The notes: generated from the letters alone by a model not told the origin. A stretch of DNA of 64,000 bases from Halalkalibacter okhensis (GCF_000787375.1 NZ_JRJU01000008.1:1-64000); one strand, 5' to 3'. Shown: positions 46,454 to 56,901, numbered from the stretch's first letter. Translations and numbers: made by a program.

Positions 46454-47663
46454 CAAACCGATTTGGACGAGAAACTTTCTTGGAGTTTCATTTGTGAATT
46501 TAATTGTGTTTATTACCTTCTATTCACTATTAACCACATTACCCATATACGTGATATACGAGCTCAAAGGGACAGAAGCGCAAGCTGGCCTTGTTGTCAC
46601 AGTTATGCTTTTATCGGCAATCTTGATTCGACCCTTCTCAGGCAACCTCCTTCAACGGTTTGGAAAAAGAAATGTACTAATAGCCAGTACAAGTTTATTT
46701 GCCTTCACTTCATTGGGGTATATATGGATCGATCAATTCATCCCGCTTATGATCTTGCGTTTTCTTCATGGGTTTTCATTCGCGATCTTAACAACAACAA
46801 CATCAACCATTGCGGCAGAGACTGTTCCTCTTGAACGTAAGGGAGAAGGCCTCGGGTATTTTACCATGTTTATGAATATTGCCATTGTCATTGGCCCCTT
46901 TATCGGACTTACACTTATTCAATTTATTTCGTTTCACTTATTATTTGTGATTCTAAGCACTTTCGTTGTCATTAGTGTCATTTGTGCGTGGTTAGTAAGA
47001 TTACAGAGCCAACCAGCACCTGTTGGATCGCAATCGCAATCGCAACCGAAACGCAAACTTTCCATTCATGACTTTTTTGAATTTAAAGCCGTGCCTTTTT
47101 CATTCATCATTTCTCTTGTCGCCTTTGCCTATGCTGGAATCCTTTCCTTTATTTCTGTATATGCCATAGAGGTTGGACTTGAGCAAGTGTCGGGCTACTT
47201 CTTCCTTGTTTTTGCGGTCACCATGCTAGTATCTAGACCATATTTAGGTCGCTTATTTGATCAGCGCGGCGCAAAGATTGTTATTTTGCCTAGTTTAATC
47301 ATGTACTCAATCGGATTTATCCTTCTTGCATTCTCACAATCTGCTTGGCTCTTTTTAGTTGCAGCTGGTGTGATCGGCATTGGGTACGGATCTTTGATGC
47401 CACTTTTCTTATCGTTGGCAACTGAATCAGTTGCCGCTAACCGCACAGGTCACGCAACCGCCACCTTCTTTACATTATATGATTCAGGAGTGGCTGCAGG
47501 ATCTTTCATATTAGGTCTTATGGTCCCATGGATGGGGTTTTCCAACTTATTTTTCTTCCTAGCTGCATTTGTTTTAGTCATATTAGTTAGTTTTCAGTTC
47601 TTGAATAACCGAGTGGAAGTAGCAAAAGTTAAAAAAGTGAATGTGAATAAGATAAGTGGGTAG
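46440..47663 (+). CDS. MFS efflux transporter
   Basis: This 407-residue, 12-segment major facilitator resembles drug or sugar exporters of the YwoG/YfcJ type. VVTVMLLSAILIRPFSGNLLQRFGKRNVL holds the loop 2-3 motif A, GRLFDQRGAKI is its second-half counterpart. I use ATG 46440, with AAAAAAGGG 9 bases upstream; ATG 46431 abuts that site. It overlaps marR by 14 bases, so the two are co-translated. The substrate is unknown. Confidence 0.87.
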   Translation: MKASNKPIWTRNFLGVSFVNLIVFITFYSLLTTLPIYVIYELKGTEAQAGLVVTVMLLSAILIRPFSGNLLQRFGKRNVLIASTSLFAFTSLGYIWIDQFIPLMILRFLHGFSFAILTTTTSTIAAETVPLERKGEGLGYFTMFMNIAIVIGPFIGLTLIQFISFHLLFVILSTFVVISVICAWLVRLQSQPAPVGSQSQSQPKRKLSIHDFFEFKAVPFSFIISLVAFAYAGILSFISVYAIEVGLEQVSGYFFLVFAVTMLVSRPYLGRLFDQRGAKIVILPSLIMYSIGFILLAFSQSAWLFLVAAGVIGIGYGSLMPLFLSLATESVAANRTGHATATFFTLYDSGVAAGSFILGLMVPWMGFSNLFFFLAAFVLVILVSFQFLNNRVEVAKVKKVNVNKISG

Positions 47664-47872
47664 TTGGACTTTTTGGGTCCTAATTTAATTATTCTAAGTC
47701 TCTAAGGTGGCTGAATAGTGGAGTAAAGATCCATGTGCCTTAAACGAAACTGAACCTGTTATGTATTGTATATATTGGTTAGGATTAAGATTGGCTCTTC
47801 AAACTCAAGATAAAGATCATTCTAATTTCTAGTTGTATTATCGGTTGCCATTGTTGAATAAGACATCAAAAC

Positions 47873-47908
47873 AAAAACGCTCTAAGATTTTTCACTCAGA
47901 GCGTTTTT
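47873..47908. terminator. Bidirectional terminator between MFS and SulP genes
   Basis: A perfect 11-bp stem AAAAACGCTCT / AGAGCGTTTTT with A and T runs on both sides, serving convergent genes. I see nothing else in the preceding gap (47664-47872). Confidence 0.88.
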
Positions 47909-47959
47909 CTAATGTAAAATGTTGTACCTTGCTATTTATTTTTGGCATTTCGAGTAACA

Positions 47960-49669
47960 TTAAATCTGATAATCCATTGCACTAATGATAAAATCTTCTT
48001 TCTTTTCTATGTTAATCCCTTTGGCTTTCAATAACTGTTCTAGCGGCAAATGGTTCTCATGTTCTCTGTATTTTTGATCCCAATTAACTTTATTCACCGT
48101 ATCCCGGATTGAACCCTTCATACTTGCAAACAATGTAATAATCCCTTTCGCACGATAGAAATCTATCATTTCTTCTAAAGTATCAACAGAGATCGTATCC
48201 ACATCATTAACGCCAGACATATCAATGATCAACCACTTTGCATCGTTTCTTGTTTTGAGAACCTCTTTTACTTTCTCTTCTACATATGAGATATTCGCAA
48301 AATGAAGATTTGAATCAATCCTTAGAATAACAGCCTCATCAGAAGTGACTGCTTCTGTATATCGCTTAATATTACGAAACGTCTTTTCCCTTTTAACATA
48401 CCCCATCTCTACAATGGACGGTTTGGAACTTCTATTCAACAATAATACTAACGTAAAGATGGCACCAATAATAATGCCCCATTGAATCCCAACAAAGAGC
48501 GTTACAATAAACGTAATAATCCAAACCCAGCCTTCAAATGGTTTCACTTCAAAAAGATGCTTCATTTCTTTAATGTCAACCAATTTGTAAACCGCTACTA
48601 AAATAATAGAAGCTAACACGGCATTAGGTAAATAATAAAAGAAAGAAGTAAAAAACATTAATGTAATAATAATAAATACACCTGTTATAACGGATGTCAT
48701 CTGTGTAGCTCCGCCTGATTGGTGGTTTACCGCTGTTCTTGAAAAACTTCCGTTAACCGGAAATGATTGAAAGAAAGCACCTACCATATTAGACAACCCT
48801 AAGGCCTTTAGCTCTTTATTCGGATTCAGTTTATATTTTTCTTTCTTCGCAATGGCTTTTCCAATTGCTAGTGATTCCATAAATCCAAGTAAAGCAATTG
48901 TAATTGCCATTGGAATGAGGAGTTGAACGGATTCAAGTGTAAAAGAAGGAATAACTAACTGCGGGATTCCTTGTGGAACATTCCCTACAATCTGAACGCC
49001 ACTTCTGTCTAAGTTAAATAAGAATACAAATAGAATCGATAGTATTACGACGAATAAAGCACCAGGTAGACGCGGAGCCATTTTTTTTAATATAACAAGT
49101 AGGATCATACTAATGATTCCAATTAATAATGTAATGAAGTTAATTTTTCCTATGTTTTCGACAACACCCATTAAGACATAATGCACCTGTAAATGATTAC
49201 CTAAATCAATTCCAAAGACATGTTTAATTTGGCTAAATCCAATCACAATCGCAGCTGCAGATGTGTATCCATTCATCACCGAATGGGGAATAAATTTAAC
49301 AATAAACCCTAGTTTACTAGCACCTAATAAGAACTGGATCAGCCCTACTAACACGGCCAGCGTTAAGACAAGTGAAATATACTCATTGGAACCTGGTTCA
49401 GCCAAAATGGAGACACCCGAAAAAACAAGTAAAGATGTAATAGCTACTGGCCCAATGGATAAATGCTTTGACGAAGCAAATAAAGCATAAATAAACAGAG
49501 GAATCGTAGCTGCATATAATCCCATAACCGGCGGAAGCCCAGCTAACATCGCATAAGCCATTCCTTGAGGGATTAGCATAACAAAAAGAGTAATTCCCGC
49601 AAGTAAATCTTTTGTAAACAATTGTTGATTATAATGGGCGAACAGACTTTCATTCTTTCCTTTAAACAA
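47960..49669 (-). CDS. SulP-family anion (sulfate) transporter with STAS domain
   Basis: This 569-residue membrane protein has the SulP core (LLAGITLFVMLIPQGMAYAMLAG; GPVAITSLLVFSG; SFPVNGSFSRTAVN) with 10-14 membrane segments. A C-terminal STAS domain follows (NLHFANISYVEEKV; WLIIDMSGVNDVDTISVDTL). I start at TTG 49669 because GGAGG lies 8 bases upstream; a GTG at 49693 precedes that site. It is 45 bases downstream of the sulfatase-maturase gene, suggesting sulfate traffic linked to intracellular desulfation; bicarbonate is an alternative substrate. Confidence 0.9.
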   Translation of the reverse strand: MFKGKNESLFAHYNQQLFTKDLLAGITLFVMLIPQGMAYAMLAGLPPVMGLYAATIPLFIYALFASSKHLSIGPVAITSLLVFSGVSILAEPGSNEYISLVLTLAVLVGLIQFLLGASKLGFIVKFIPHSVMNGYTSAAAIVIGFSQIKHVFGIDLGNHLQVHYVLMGVVENIGKINFITLLIGIISMILLVILKKMAPRLPGALFVVILSILFVFLFNLDRSGVQIVGNVPQGIPQLVIPSFTLESVQLLIPMAITIALLGFMESLAIGKAIAKKEKYKLNPNKELKALGLSNMVGAFFQSFPVNGSFSRTAVNHQSGGATQMTSVITGVFIIITLMFFTSFFYYLPNAVLASIILVAVYKLVDIKEMKHLFEVKPFEGWVWIITFIVTLFVGIQWGIIIGAIFTLVLLLNRSSKPSIVEMGYVKREKTFRNIKRYTEAVTSDEAVILRIDSNLHFANISYVEEKVKEVLKTRNDAKWLIIDMSGVNDVDTISVDTLEEMIDFYRAKGIITLFASMKGSIRDTVNKVNWDQKYREHENHLPLEQLLKAKGINIEKKEDFIISAMDYQI

Positions 49670-49714
49670 TAGACATCCCTCCTCTGCACGCACCCTTTTA
49701 AATTCTATTACAGT

Positions 49715-50686
49715 TTAATTATAACATGACAAATCAACAGCACATCTAAAACCCATGTTTCCAGTAGAGCTATCAGGGGTATTCTTCGTTCTAGCAGCTA
49801 CCCTATAACGATTGCAATAGGATTGATGACAAAGATATGAACCACCCCTCATCACTCTTTCACTACCACTCTCAGGTCCTAAGGGGTTACGAATAACAGC
49901 TTCAGCTGGATGAACATTATGGAACCAATCAGAACACCATTCCCATACATTCCCCGAAACATTATATAGTCCAAATCCATTAGGTTGAAAAGCATCAACA
50001 GGCGCTGTTGAAAGGTAACCATCCTTTGCCGTATTTTTTACCGGAAACTCCCCTTGCCAAATGTTGCATAAATGCTTTTTCTTATGTGTTAATTTATCTC
50101 CCCATGGGTACCTCTTTTGAATAAGACCTCCACGTGCTGCGTATTCCCACTCTGCTTCAGTTAACAGCCTTTTTCCTGACCATTTGCAGTAAGCAACGGC
50201 ATCATTCCATGATACATGAATGACTGGATGATTCATTCTATCATCGACTGAGGAATCTACCCCTTCTGGATGTTTCCAACTAGCGCCTTTCACAGCTAAC
50301 CACCATGGTGTTTGTTGAGGTGACCCGATAACTTCACGCTTCGCTTCATCGGTAGCAAATAAATGAAACACAAATGACCAGCCGAATTGTTCTGCATCCG
50401 TCTTATAACCAGTTTCATTTATAAACTCTTGAAATTGTTCGTTTGTAACCGTGTAGCGATCTACGGCAAATGGTTTTACGTATACGTTCCTAATTGGACC
50501 TTCACCATCAGATTCGAATCCATCTATATCATCTGTTCCCATTAAAAATTCACCACCGGGAAGTTCAATGAGGTTATCATCATGTCGAAGTTTGAGAGAT
50601 TTTTTTATATCAACTGTCTCTTTTTGTTTCAACAAAATAGAACTATTTATATTTCGTTTAGCCGAACAACACGCTTTCTCCTTCAC
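49715..50686 (-). CDS. Formylglycine-generating enzyme (sulfatase maturase)
   Basis: This 323-residue aerobic FGE/SUMF1-type enzyme oxidises the Cys of CxPxR sulfatase motifs to formylglycine. PGGEFLMGTDD, PWGDKLTHKK, GNVWEWCSDWF are family landmarks. The Cu-binding catalytic pair is in MRGGSYLCHQSYCNRYR, about residues 286 and 291. ARTKNTPDSSTGNMGFRC closes the domain. No signal peptide, so it acts in the cytoplasm on the sulfatases of this locus. The start is a GTG near an AGAGGTG site; 50686 and 50689 are both possible. Confidence 0.94.
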   Translation of the reverse strand: MKEKACCSAKRNINSSILLKQKETVDIKKSLKLRHDDNLIELPGGEFLMGTDDIDGFESDGEGPIRNVYVKPFAVDRYTVTNEQFQEFINETGYKTDAEQFGWSFVFHLFATDEAKREVIGSPQQTPWWLAVKGASWKHPEGVDSSVDDRMNHPVIHVSWNDAVAYCKWSGKRLLTEAEWEYAARGGLIQKRYPWGDKLTHKKKHLCNIWQGEFPVKNTAKDGYLSTAPVDAFQPNGFGLYNVSGNVWEWCSDWFHNVHPAEAVIRNPLGPESGSERVMRGGSYLCHQSYCNRYRVAARTKNTPDSSTGNMGFRCAVDLSCYN

Positions 50687-50910
50687 CACAATCACCTCTT
50701 ATTATTAAGATAAATACAAAAGTGAATAATGTGATAACGCTAAAACAAAATTAGGACCGCTCCTTAGTCTACTTTAGCGTACAATATCATTCAATGACCA
50801 CACTACATTTACTATCTTTATTTTATCAGTCTCTTAGTAGATTTTACACAGGTTAGCTGGATTTGTAACATTCACTTAGGATTTCAATCTCTTCAACAAT
50901 ATGTGGCTAG

Positions 50911-50932
50911 CCCAGCGCTTTATTGCACTGGG
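50911..50932 (-). terminator. Weak hairpin after the first GH3 gene
   Basis: CCCAGCGC pairs with GCACTGGG with one mismatch, but no T run follows. The gap 50687-50988 holds no gene. Confidence 0.3.
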
Positions 50933-50988
50933 GCAATCACCATTCCGTTAGAGAATCTAATTTTCTTTTCAAAATAACATTATCTTGC

Positions 50989-53289
50989 TTATAGACTGAC
51001 AATCTGAGTTTCATTTAGTTCATCTATCACTTTCGCCAGTTTTTCCTCTGTAAATGCTCCACCACTAAAATTCATAAGTGCACGTAGTGGCATGTATCCT
51101 AGCATTGCTTCCATCATCTCTGAAAATTCGCCCTGGTCACCTCCTGCTACATCAAATAGAGGACTTCCTTTTGTTAATTCTTCAATAAGTGGTTTAGCTT
51201 TTGGTGCTAAGATCGGATTTGATAACAAATCTCCTACAGTTGTATTGCGATGAACCTCTTTACGTATAGGAGTAGTTGACTCAACCGTTACTTGATCAGA
51301 TAATACGATTTCTATTGAAGATTTACCAATTAGGATCTCAAATTCGCCTGATTCCACATGCCAGTCTTTTAATCCAACGTTATAGTAAGCAAACGACCGC
51401 TTATCTAACGTAAATGTTACTGTCTTTTCTTCACCTGGTTGCAGCTGTACCTTTTCAAACCCTTTTAGCTCTTTTTCCGGTCTGACGACAGTGCTTTCTA
51501 TATCTTTTACATAAAGCTGAACAATTTCTTCCCCTGCGACATTTCCAGTATTTTCCACATTCACGTGAACCGTTACGGTCTCTGTATCTTTTATCTTTTT
51601 CTTATCAATAACTATGTTACTATATTCAAACGTTGTATAGCTTAGTCCATAACCGAATGGGAATAACGGCTCTACTTTTTTCGTGTCATAATAACGGTAT
51701 CCAACAAAAATACCTTCTTTGTACTCAACATTATCACCTTCACCCGGGAAGTGTAAGTAAGATGGATTATCACTTAATTGTACTGGGAATGTCTCTGCTA
51801 GTTTCCCACTAGGATTCACTTCTCCAAATAACAGATCTGCAATCGCTCCACCAATTGCCTGGCCTCCAAGGTAGCCCTCAAGAAGTCCTTTTACTTTTTC
51901 AAGCCAAGGCATTTCAATTGGTGCACCATTACTTAAAACGATCACTGTATTTTCTTGTACCTCTACAACAGCTTCGATTATTTGTCGTTGGTTTTCAGGA
52001 ATTCTTAAATGTGTCCGGTCGTATCCTTCTGATTCATAGCGATCAGGTAGACCCACAAATAAGATCGCTACATCTGATTTAGCCGCATTCTCTTTTGCTT
52101 CTTCAATCAACCTTTCATCAATTGAATCATGATCAAGTTGATAGCCTTCTGCATATTGGACATTAACATCTTGTCCTGCACTTACCTTCAACTCTTCTAC
52201 AATGTTTTCTAATTTTGTCGGTTTAATATGAGAGCTTCCTCCACCTTGATATCTTGGTTTTTCTGCTAGAGCGCCGATAATAGAAATGGTTCCTTCTTTT
52301 TTCAATGGAAGAATACGATCTTCATTTTTTAATAAAACCATACTTTCACTTGCTACTTTTCTTGCTAACTGATGATGTGCTTCTTGATCATAAGACGCAT
52401 TTTCTTTTTTATGATCAACTGCCATAAAGATGATTCTTAATATCCTTTCAACAGTTAGATCTAGTTTTTCTTCTGATAACTGACCACTCTTGACAGCTTC
52501 AATGATTTTATTATCGCCAATGCCTGCATTTGAAGGCATTTCAAGCTCTAATCCTGCTTCCAACCCGTCAACTCGTTCATTTACTGCACCCCAGTCAGAT
52601 ACAACAAAACCTTCAAAACCCCATTCATCTCTTAATACATCCGTAAGTAACGTTTTGCTTTCTGAAGCGTAGTCACCGTTTACTTTGTTGTAGGCGCACA
52701 TCACTGTCCAAGGCTGTGCCTTCTTCACTGCGTTTTCAAAGCTTGCTAAATAGATTTCACGTAGAGTTCTTTCATCCACAACGGCATCCGTTGACATTCG
52801 ACGATGCTCTTGATTGTTTGCTGCAAAGTGTTTCAGTGAGGTTCCCACACCTTGACTTTGAACACCATTAATATGATTAGCCGCCATTTCAGAAGATAAA
52901 TAAGGATCTTCTGAAAAGTATTCGAAGTTTCTTCCGCATAATGGTGAGCGCTTAATATTGGCACCAGGTCCAAGGAGAACAGCTACATCTTCTGCTTGAC
53001 ATTCCTCCCCAAGTGCTACTCCTACTTGATGAATCAGTTCCTTGTTCCATGAACTTGCTAATCCAACGGCAGAGGGAAAACACGTAGCCGGAACACTGTC
53101 AAACAACCCTAAATGATCGGCTCCGGTTTGCTGTTTTCTTAAGCCGTGTGGTCCATCTGTTACCATGATCGATGGTATTCCGAGTCGTTCAACCCCTTTT
53201 AAGTTCCAAAAATCTAATCCTGAACAAAGTCCAGCTTTTTCTTCTAATGTCATTTCCGATATTAATTGTTGTAAATCTCTTTTAGTCAT
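50989..53289 (-). CDS. GH3 beta-glycosidase with fibronectin III-like domain
   Basis: This 766-residue glycoside hydrolase family 3 enzyme has the N-terminal barrel with [25 protein letters not shown] and nucleophile Asp in [12 protein letters not shown] (near residue 230). The C-terminal alpha/beta-sandwich has [12 protein letters not shown] and [10 protein letters not shown] fibronectin III-like domain follows ([11 protein letters not shown]), then an unusual extra helical tail of about 95 residues. No signal peptide. Probably a beta-glucosidase or beta-xylosidase on imported oligosaccharides; the sugar cannot be read with certainty. Confidence 0.92.
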   Translation of the reverse strand: MTKRDLQQLISEMTLEEKAGLCSGLDFWNLKGVERLGIPSIMVTDGPHGLRKQQTGADHLGLFDSVPATCFPSAVGLASSWNKELIHQVGVALGEECQAEDVAVLLGPGANIKRSPLCGRNFEYFSEDPYLSSEMAANHINGVQSQGVGTSLKHFAANNQEHRRMSTDAVVDERTLREIYLASFENAVKKAQPWTVMCAYNKVNGDYASESKTLLTDVLRDEWGFEGFVVSDWGAVNERVDGLEAGLELEMPSNAGIGDNKIIEAVKSGQLSEEKLDLTVERILRIIFMAVDHKKENASYDQEAHHQLARKVASESMVLLKNEDRILPLKKEGTISIIGALAEKPRYQGGGSSHIKPTKLENIVEELKVSAGQDVNVQYAEGYQLDHDSIDERLIEEAKENAAKSDVAILFVGLPDRYESEGYDRTHLRIPENQRQIIEAVVEVQENTVIVLSNGAPIEMPWLEKVKGLLEGYLGGQAIGGAIADLLFGEVNPSGKLAETFPVQLSDNPSYLHFPGEGDNVEYKEGIFVGYRYYDTKKVEPLFPFGYGLSYTTFEYSNIVIDKKKIKDTETVTVHVNVENTGNVAGEEIVQLYVKDIESTVVRPEKELKGFEKVQLQPGEEKTVTFTLDKRSFAYYNVGLKDWHVESGEFEILIGKSSIEIVLSDQVTVESTTPIRKEVHRNTTVGDLLSNPILAPKAKPLIEELTKGSPLFDVAGGDQGEFSEMMEAMLGYMPLRALMNFSGGAFTEEKLAKVIDELNETQIVSL

Positions 53290-53444
53290 ATTATCCCTCC
53301 TAGAGATGATTCATCATTTTAGTAAACGCTTTCTATCCTGATTATAAAATTTAGTATCTTTTATTTATGGTATAGTGTTAACGATTATTGTATTTTTTTA
53401 ATGCAGTTTTAACCATATTATTAAATGGACGATGGAGGCAAATT

Positions 53445-53647
53445 ATTAAACTTGATGATTTAAAATATATCTGCCAATCCCTATATCAATTATTCGGAGT
53501 GAAAATTTCCTTTCTAAATAATAGATGAATCTGCTATTTGAATATCAACTTTACTTAATTTTCATGATCAAAGTTATCACAAAGATCTTTAAGAAATATA
53601 CAGGTACTACACCAAGGAAATATCAAACTCAACAAGGACAGGAATAA
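53445..53647 (+). pseudogene. Decayed AraC-family regulator gene
   Basis: The gap 53290-53739 holds no intact gene. On the plus strand, a frame at 53445-53528 reads IKLDDLKYICQSLYQLFGVK and stops, like the N-terminus of AraC regulators. At 53563-53647 the AraC C-terminal signature is split over two frames: HDQSYH, then ITKIFKKYTGTTPRKYQ to a stop. The whole middle is missing and a frameshift remains. A terminator with a plus-strand T run follows. A GGAGG lies just upstream. Clear remnant of a regulator that once sat among the GH3 and sulfatase genes. Confidence 0.7.
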
Positions 53648-53662
53648 AAAGTACTTGAGGTT

Positions 53663-53698
53663 AAACTACCAAACACACTAGAATTTGTTTGGTAGTTT
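53663..53698. terminator. Terminator shared by the AraC relic and yesL-like gene
   Basis: A perfect 13-bp stem AAACTACCAAACA / TGTTTGGTAGTTT with a plus-strand T run. It probably works in both directions. Confidence 0.8.
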
Positions 53699-53739
53699 TT
53701 AATGTGCCTTTGACAAGGGTTGCACCCGTAAAATATCCT

Positions 53740-54384
53740 TTAATTGCTTTTGGGCCCTACTAACCTTGTGCGCTTTTTTTCGATTCTATTAAAAGCACTA
53801 GTAGCAAAAAACATAATGCCCAATGCTACACCACTTCCACCGAAAAAAGGAATGACACTTGGAAGAAAAACAAAAGCAATATATATGACGAAACATCCAG
53901 AAACCATGAAAAATGTCGTTAATGGATTAAGAATCATCATTAGGAATGCATTTTTAATCACTTGTAACAAGTTAAATTCATAATGCACATATACTGGAAT
54001 GATATAAAGAAGTGTTAAACAATAAAAGAATGCAAGTACCCAAAGCGATACGTTTAAAATTTCAAATAGAGTGAATGAAGAAACCTGAATAAATCTTATA
54101 TTTACATATAATGTAATACCAAATATGGTTAAGATTATCCCTAGTAGGTTCACATTTATAAAATCAGATTTAAAATAAACCCAGAATGATTTAAAAATCG
54201 GAAACTCTGAGTCTCCCATTCTCCACCTCCGTATGATTGCAAACATGGCTGCCGTTGCAGGCCAAAAACCAAACACAATCAATCCAGCTAAACTAAAGCC
54301 AATCCATAACAAGTTAAGATAGGCTAACCGAACAATCCATTCGGCCACTCTATATATTACTCCTGCCATACCCCCTAGCTGCAT
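53740..54384 (-). CDS. YesL-like DUF624 membrane protein (second copy)
   Basis: This 214-residue membrane protein parallels the one at 15580-16221: IVRLAYLNLLWIGFSLAGLIVFG, PATAAMFAIIRRWRMGDSEFPIF and the YIIPVYVHYE segment all correspond. It has about five membrane segments. It follows the second GH3 gene by 46 bases, with AGGGAGTGA before its ATG, so the two are co-transcribed. The function is unproven; association with carbohydrate loci is general for the family. Confidence 0.85.
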   Translation of the reverse strand: MQLGGMAGVIYRVAEWIVRLAYLNLLWIGFSLAGLIVFGFWPATAAMFAIIRRWRMGDSEFPIFKSFWVYFKSDFINVNLLGIILTIFGITLYVNIRFIQVSSFTLFEILNVSLWVLAFFYCLTLLYIIPVYVHYEFNLLQVIKNAFLMMILNPLTTFFMVSGCFVIYIAFVFLPSVIPFFGGSGVALGIMFFATSAFNRIEKKRTRLVGPKSN

Positions 54385-54402
54385 CCCTGATCACTCCCTA
54401 CT

Positions 54403-54435
54403 AATAGTAGTGAAAGAGAAGCTTTCACTACTATT
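54403..54435. terminator. Intercistronic hairpin between GH3 and yesL-like gene
   Basis: A perfect 14-bp stem AATAGTAGTGAAAG / CTTTCACTACTATT. The T run is on the plus strand, so on the transcribed minus strand it is more likely an mRNA-stabilising or processing hairpin. Confidence 0.5.
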
Positions 54436-56689
54436 TTTTATACTTTGTAGTCCTTTTATCCTCAATCACCCCTTGCCAATTTAAACCATAAGCAAAATCA
54501 TAGACATTCCCCTCTGAGTCCTTATAGCACTCCATATCATGAGGCACATCCTCATTCTGTTCTTCAACCGTTCTCATATTGGCCGGCAATTGCATTGGCA
54601 AAAGTCCTGAAGGCTCAGATTCCCCTGTTAAAATATCAAAAATCACTTGGTCTTGTACGCCAAAGTTAGCGACGATTGCTTGAACGTCTTGTTCAAATTC
54701 TTCAACAACAGCGGGTTTATTCATTAACAATGAAACTATAACCGGCTTTCCGTGCATCTCTTTTTTTAGTTCTATAATCATTTCTAAATCTGTCGTATTG
54801 GCTGGAGTCATTGTTTTCTCTTTATAGCTTCGATTTCCTGCTATACTCTTTTCGCGAGCGTATTTGGCAGTATAGGTTCCATATTGAAGACTAATAGGCA
54901 CATAGCCATTGCCTCCTGCCTCTACATCTGCACGACTAAAACCGGTTCCCGATTCAGGGTTAAATTGGTTATCAGGATTCGTAATGAAAGCTAAACCAAA
55001 ATCAGCTTCTTCAGACTTTTCTGTTATATTGAAGTACTTTTTCACAACATCAATATTTACAGGATAATCATACTTTTCTGGAACAGGATTACCAAACCAA
55101 TCTTCCGATGCCGCAATATATCTTTTCGGAATATAGACTGTTTTTCCTTTTTTCAAAGGTAGAATGTTATTTTTATTCTTTAATAATACAACTGATTTTA
55201 GCTGAGCTTCATACCCTTCTTCCATAAATTGTGAGTTACCAACAGTCTTCTCACTTTCTTCTATAGTCAGATATGGATTTTCAAAAAGACCTGCACGGAA
55301 AATGTTTTTTAATAATCTGATAGCTGAATCTTCAAAGCGTTGACGCATATAGGCCTCACCATGCTCTGCTACACCCATGTAATAAGCTTCAATGACCGGC
55401 TGCACTTCATTGTTTCCACCAAACTGGTCAACACCTGCCATGAGCAGCTTATAGTGACGCTCTGCTACTGTGTAACCTTTTTCGACACCCCATGGTTTAC
55501 CTGCAAATTGATCAACGTTATCTGGTTCATCTGCTGTAATTAACCAGTCTGTACAAACCACGCCATCATAGCCATATTTTTTCCGAAGCAAATCATTAAT
55601 AATATACGAATTATACGAATTTCCAACATCTTCACCATTAACAGGGTCCTGATCATAAGAGATGGTATAATAAGGCATAACGGCCGATGCTTTTTTTGTT
55701 TTTCCCTCTAGTTTAAATGCACCTTCTAAAAACGGGATTAAATGAGTTTGAAAGTTGTCGCCTGGATAAACCGCATATTTGCCATATCCAAAGTGAGCGT
55801 CACGTCCCCCTTCACCTGACCCTCCACCAGGCCAATGCTTCACCATCGCATTCACACTTTCATAACCCCAGCCTTCACTAACTTCTTTTTCCCCTGTTGA
55901 GGTCTGAAAGCCATCAATATATGCGCGGCCCATATCAGTAGAAAGAGCAGGGTCTTCTCCAAACGTACCTACAAAGCGGTACCACCTAGGATCTGTTGCT
56001 AAATCAACTTGCGGAGATAAAGCTGTTGTCAGCCCAAGAGCACGGTATTCTTTTGAAGCAATACTACCGAATCTACGGGATATTTCCGGATCAAACGTAG
56101 CGGCAATTCCAAGTGATTCTGGCCACATTGAAATATCCCCACCGGCTCCTTCATTAAATTCAGCACTAGCATCCGTTCCATGTCTTGGGTCTGAACTGTT
56201 ATTTGCCGGAATACCTAAATCTGTTCCCTCAGCAAAAGCCTGAACGCCATTATTCCAACGAACTGCCGCTTTCGTACTCTCAACAGAAGTAACAAGTATA
56301 TGCCTTAAGTGATCCTTTTCTAGAAATGCCTTTTGTTGATCGGACAAGTCCCAAGCATTCGCATTACTTACTGGATATTCCTTTCCGTTATACGTATACT
56401 TATAAGGTCCTCTTGACATGGAAGGGATCGATTGATGTCGGCTATAAAGCATAAGCCCCGCTATTTGTTCAATCGACATCTTTGAAGCCAAATCTTTCGC
56501 ACGCTCTTCGGGAGATACACGCCAGTCTTCGTACTTATCTAATTGACCGTCTTTATTTAAATCCTTAAATGAGTATCCATCTACTTGTAAAATGGAAACA
56601 CCAGAACCTTCAGAGTAACCTAGGGTAGGGCCTCCGATATTCTTAATATAATGGATGTTGGTGGCATCACTTTTCGTTTTCATTTTCAT
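54431..56689 (-). CDS. GH3-family glycosidase, second type
   Basis: This 752-residue GH3 protein differs from its neighbour: a long N-terminal lead (DGYSFKDLNKDGQLDKYEDW, resembling a calcium-binding DxNxDG loop near residue 40), then SSDPRHGTDASAEFNEG, LSPQVDLATDPRWYRFVGTFGEDP and MVKHWPGGGSGEGGRDAH. The nucleophile Asp is in GVVCTDWLIT near residue 385. The C-terminal sandwich domain is present; no fibronectin III domain follows. No signal peptide. AAGGGGAG precedes the ATG. Likely a beta-glycosidase acting on products of the sulfatase operon. Confidence 0.9.
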   Translation of the reverse strand: MKMKTKSDATNIHYIKNIGGPTLGYSEGSGVSILQVDGYSFKDLNKDGQLDKYEDWRVSPEERAKDLASKMSIEQIAGLMLYSRHQSIPSMSRGPYKYTYNGKEYPVSNANAWDLSDQQKAFLEKDHLRHILVTSVESTKAAVRWNNGVQAFAEGTDLGIPANNSSDPRHGTDASAEFNEGAGGDISMWPESLGIAATFDPEISRRFGSIASKEYRALGLTTALSPQVDLATDPRWYRFVGTFGEDPALSTDMGRAYIDGFQTSTGEKEVSEGWGYESVNAMVKHWPGGGSGEGGRDAHFGYGKYAVYPGDNFQTHLIPFLEGAFKLEGKTKKASAVMPYYTISYDQDPVNGEDVGNSYNSYIINDLLRKKYGYDGVVCTDWLITADEPDNVDQFAGKPWGVEKGYTVAERHYKLLMAGVDQFGGNNEVQPVIEAYYMGVAEHGEAYMRQRFEDSAIRLLKNIFRAGLFENPYLTIEESEKTVGNSQFMEEGYEAQLKSVVLLKNKNNILPLKKGKTVYIPKRYIAASEDWFGNPVPEKYDYPVNIDVVKKYFNITEKSEEADFGLAFITNPDNQFNPESGTGFSRADVEAGGNGYVPISLQYGTYTAKYAREKSIAGNRSYKEKTMTPANTTDLEMIIELKKEMHGKPVIVSLLMNKPAVVEEFEQDVQAIVANFGVQDQVIFDILTGESEPSGLLPMQLPANMRTVEEQNEDVPHDMECYKDSEGNVYDFAYGLNWQGVIEDKRTTKYKK

Positions 56690-56765
56690 CTCCCCTTCAC
56701 AGATTAGCTTTAATGTTTACAATTCATTTAGAATCATACAAACCTTCTATTCTATTTCTTTTAAT

Positions 56766-56779
56766 TGTAACCGCTTACC
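56766..56779. promoter_or_regulatory. cre-like site before the second GH3 gene
   Basis: TGTAACCGCTTACC matches the CcpA consensus except the last base. It lies about 77 bases before the start. Confidence 0.5.
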
Positions 56780-56836
56780 ATTAATCGTTTTAGGGTGTTT
56801 TTTTTACATTTGTAGGTCCCTTTTTTTACATTAGTA

Positions 56837-56879
56837 AAAAGATAACCTAGCTTCTAATAAAAGAAGTAGCTTATCTTTT
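56837..56879. terminator. Terminator of the four-sulfatase operon
   Basis: Imperfect 17-bp stem (AAAAGATAACCTAGCTTC / GAAGTAGCTTATCTTTT) with T-rich flank, 23 bases after the last sulfatase stop. Confidence 0.75.
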
Positions 56880-56901
56880 CATCCCTCTATTTAGTATCGC
56901 T

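Noticed and set aside
47664-47872. Possible transposase remnant after the MFS gene
   Set aside because: Neither strand gives a recognisable protein segment beyond short open stretches with stops.
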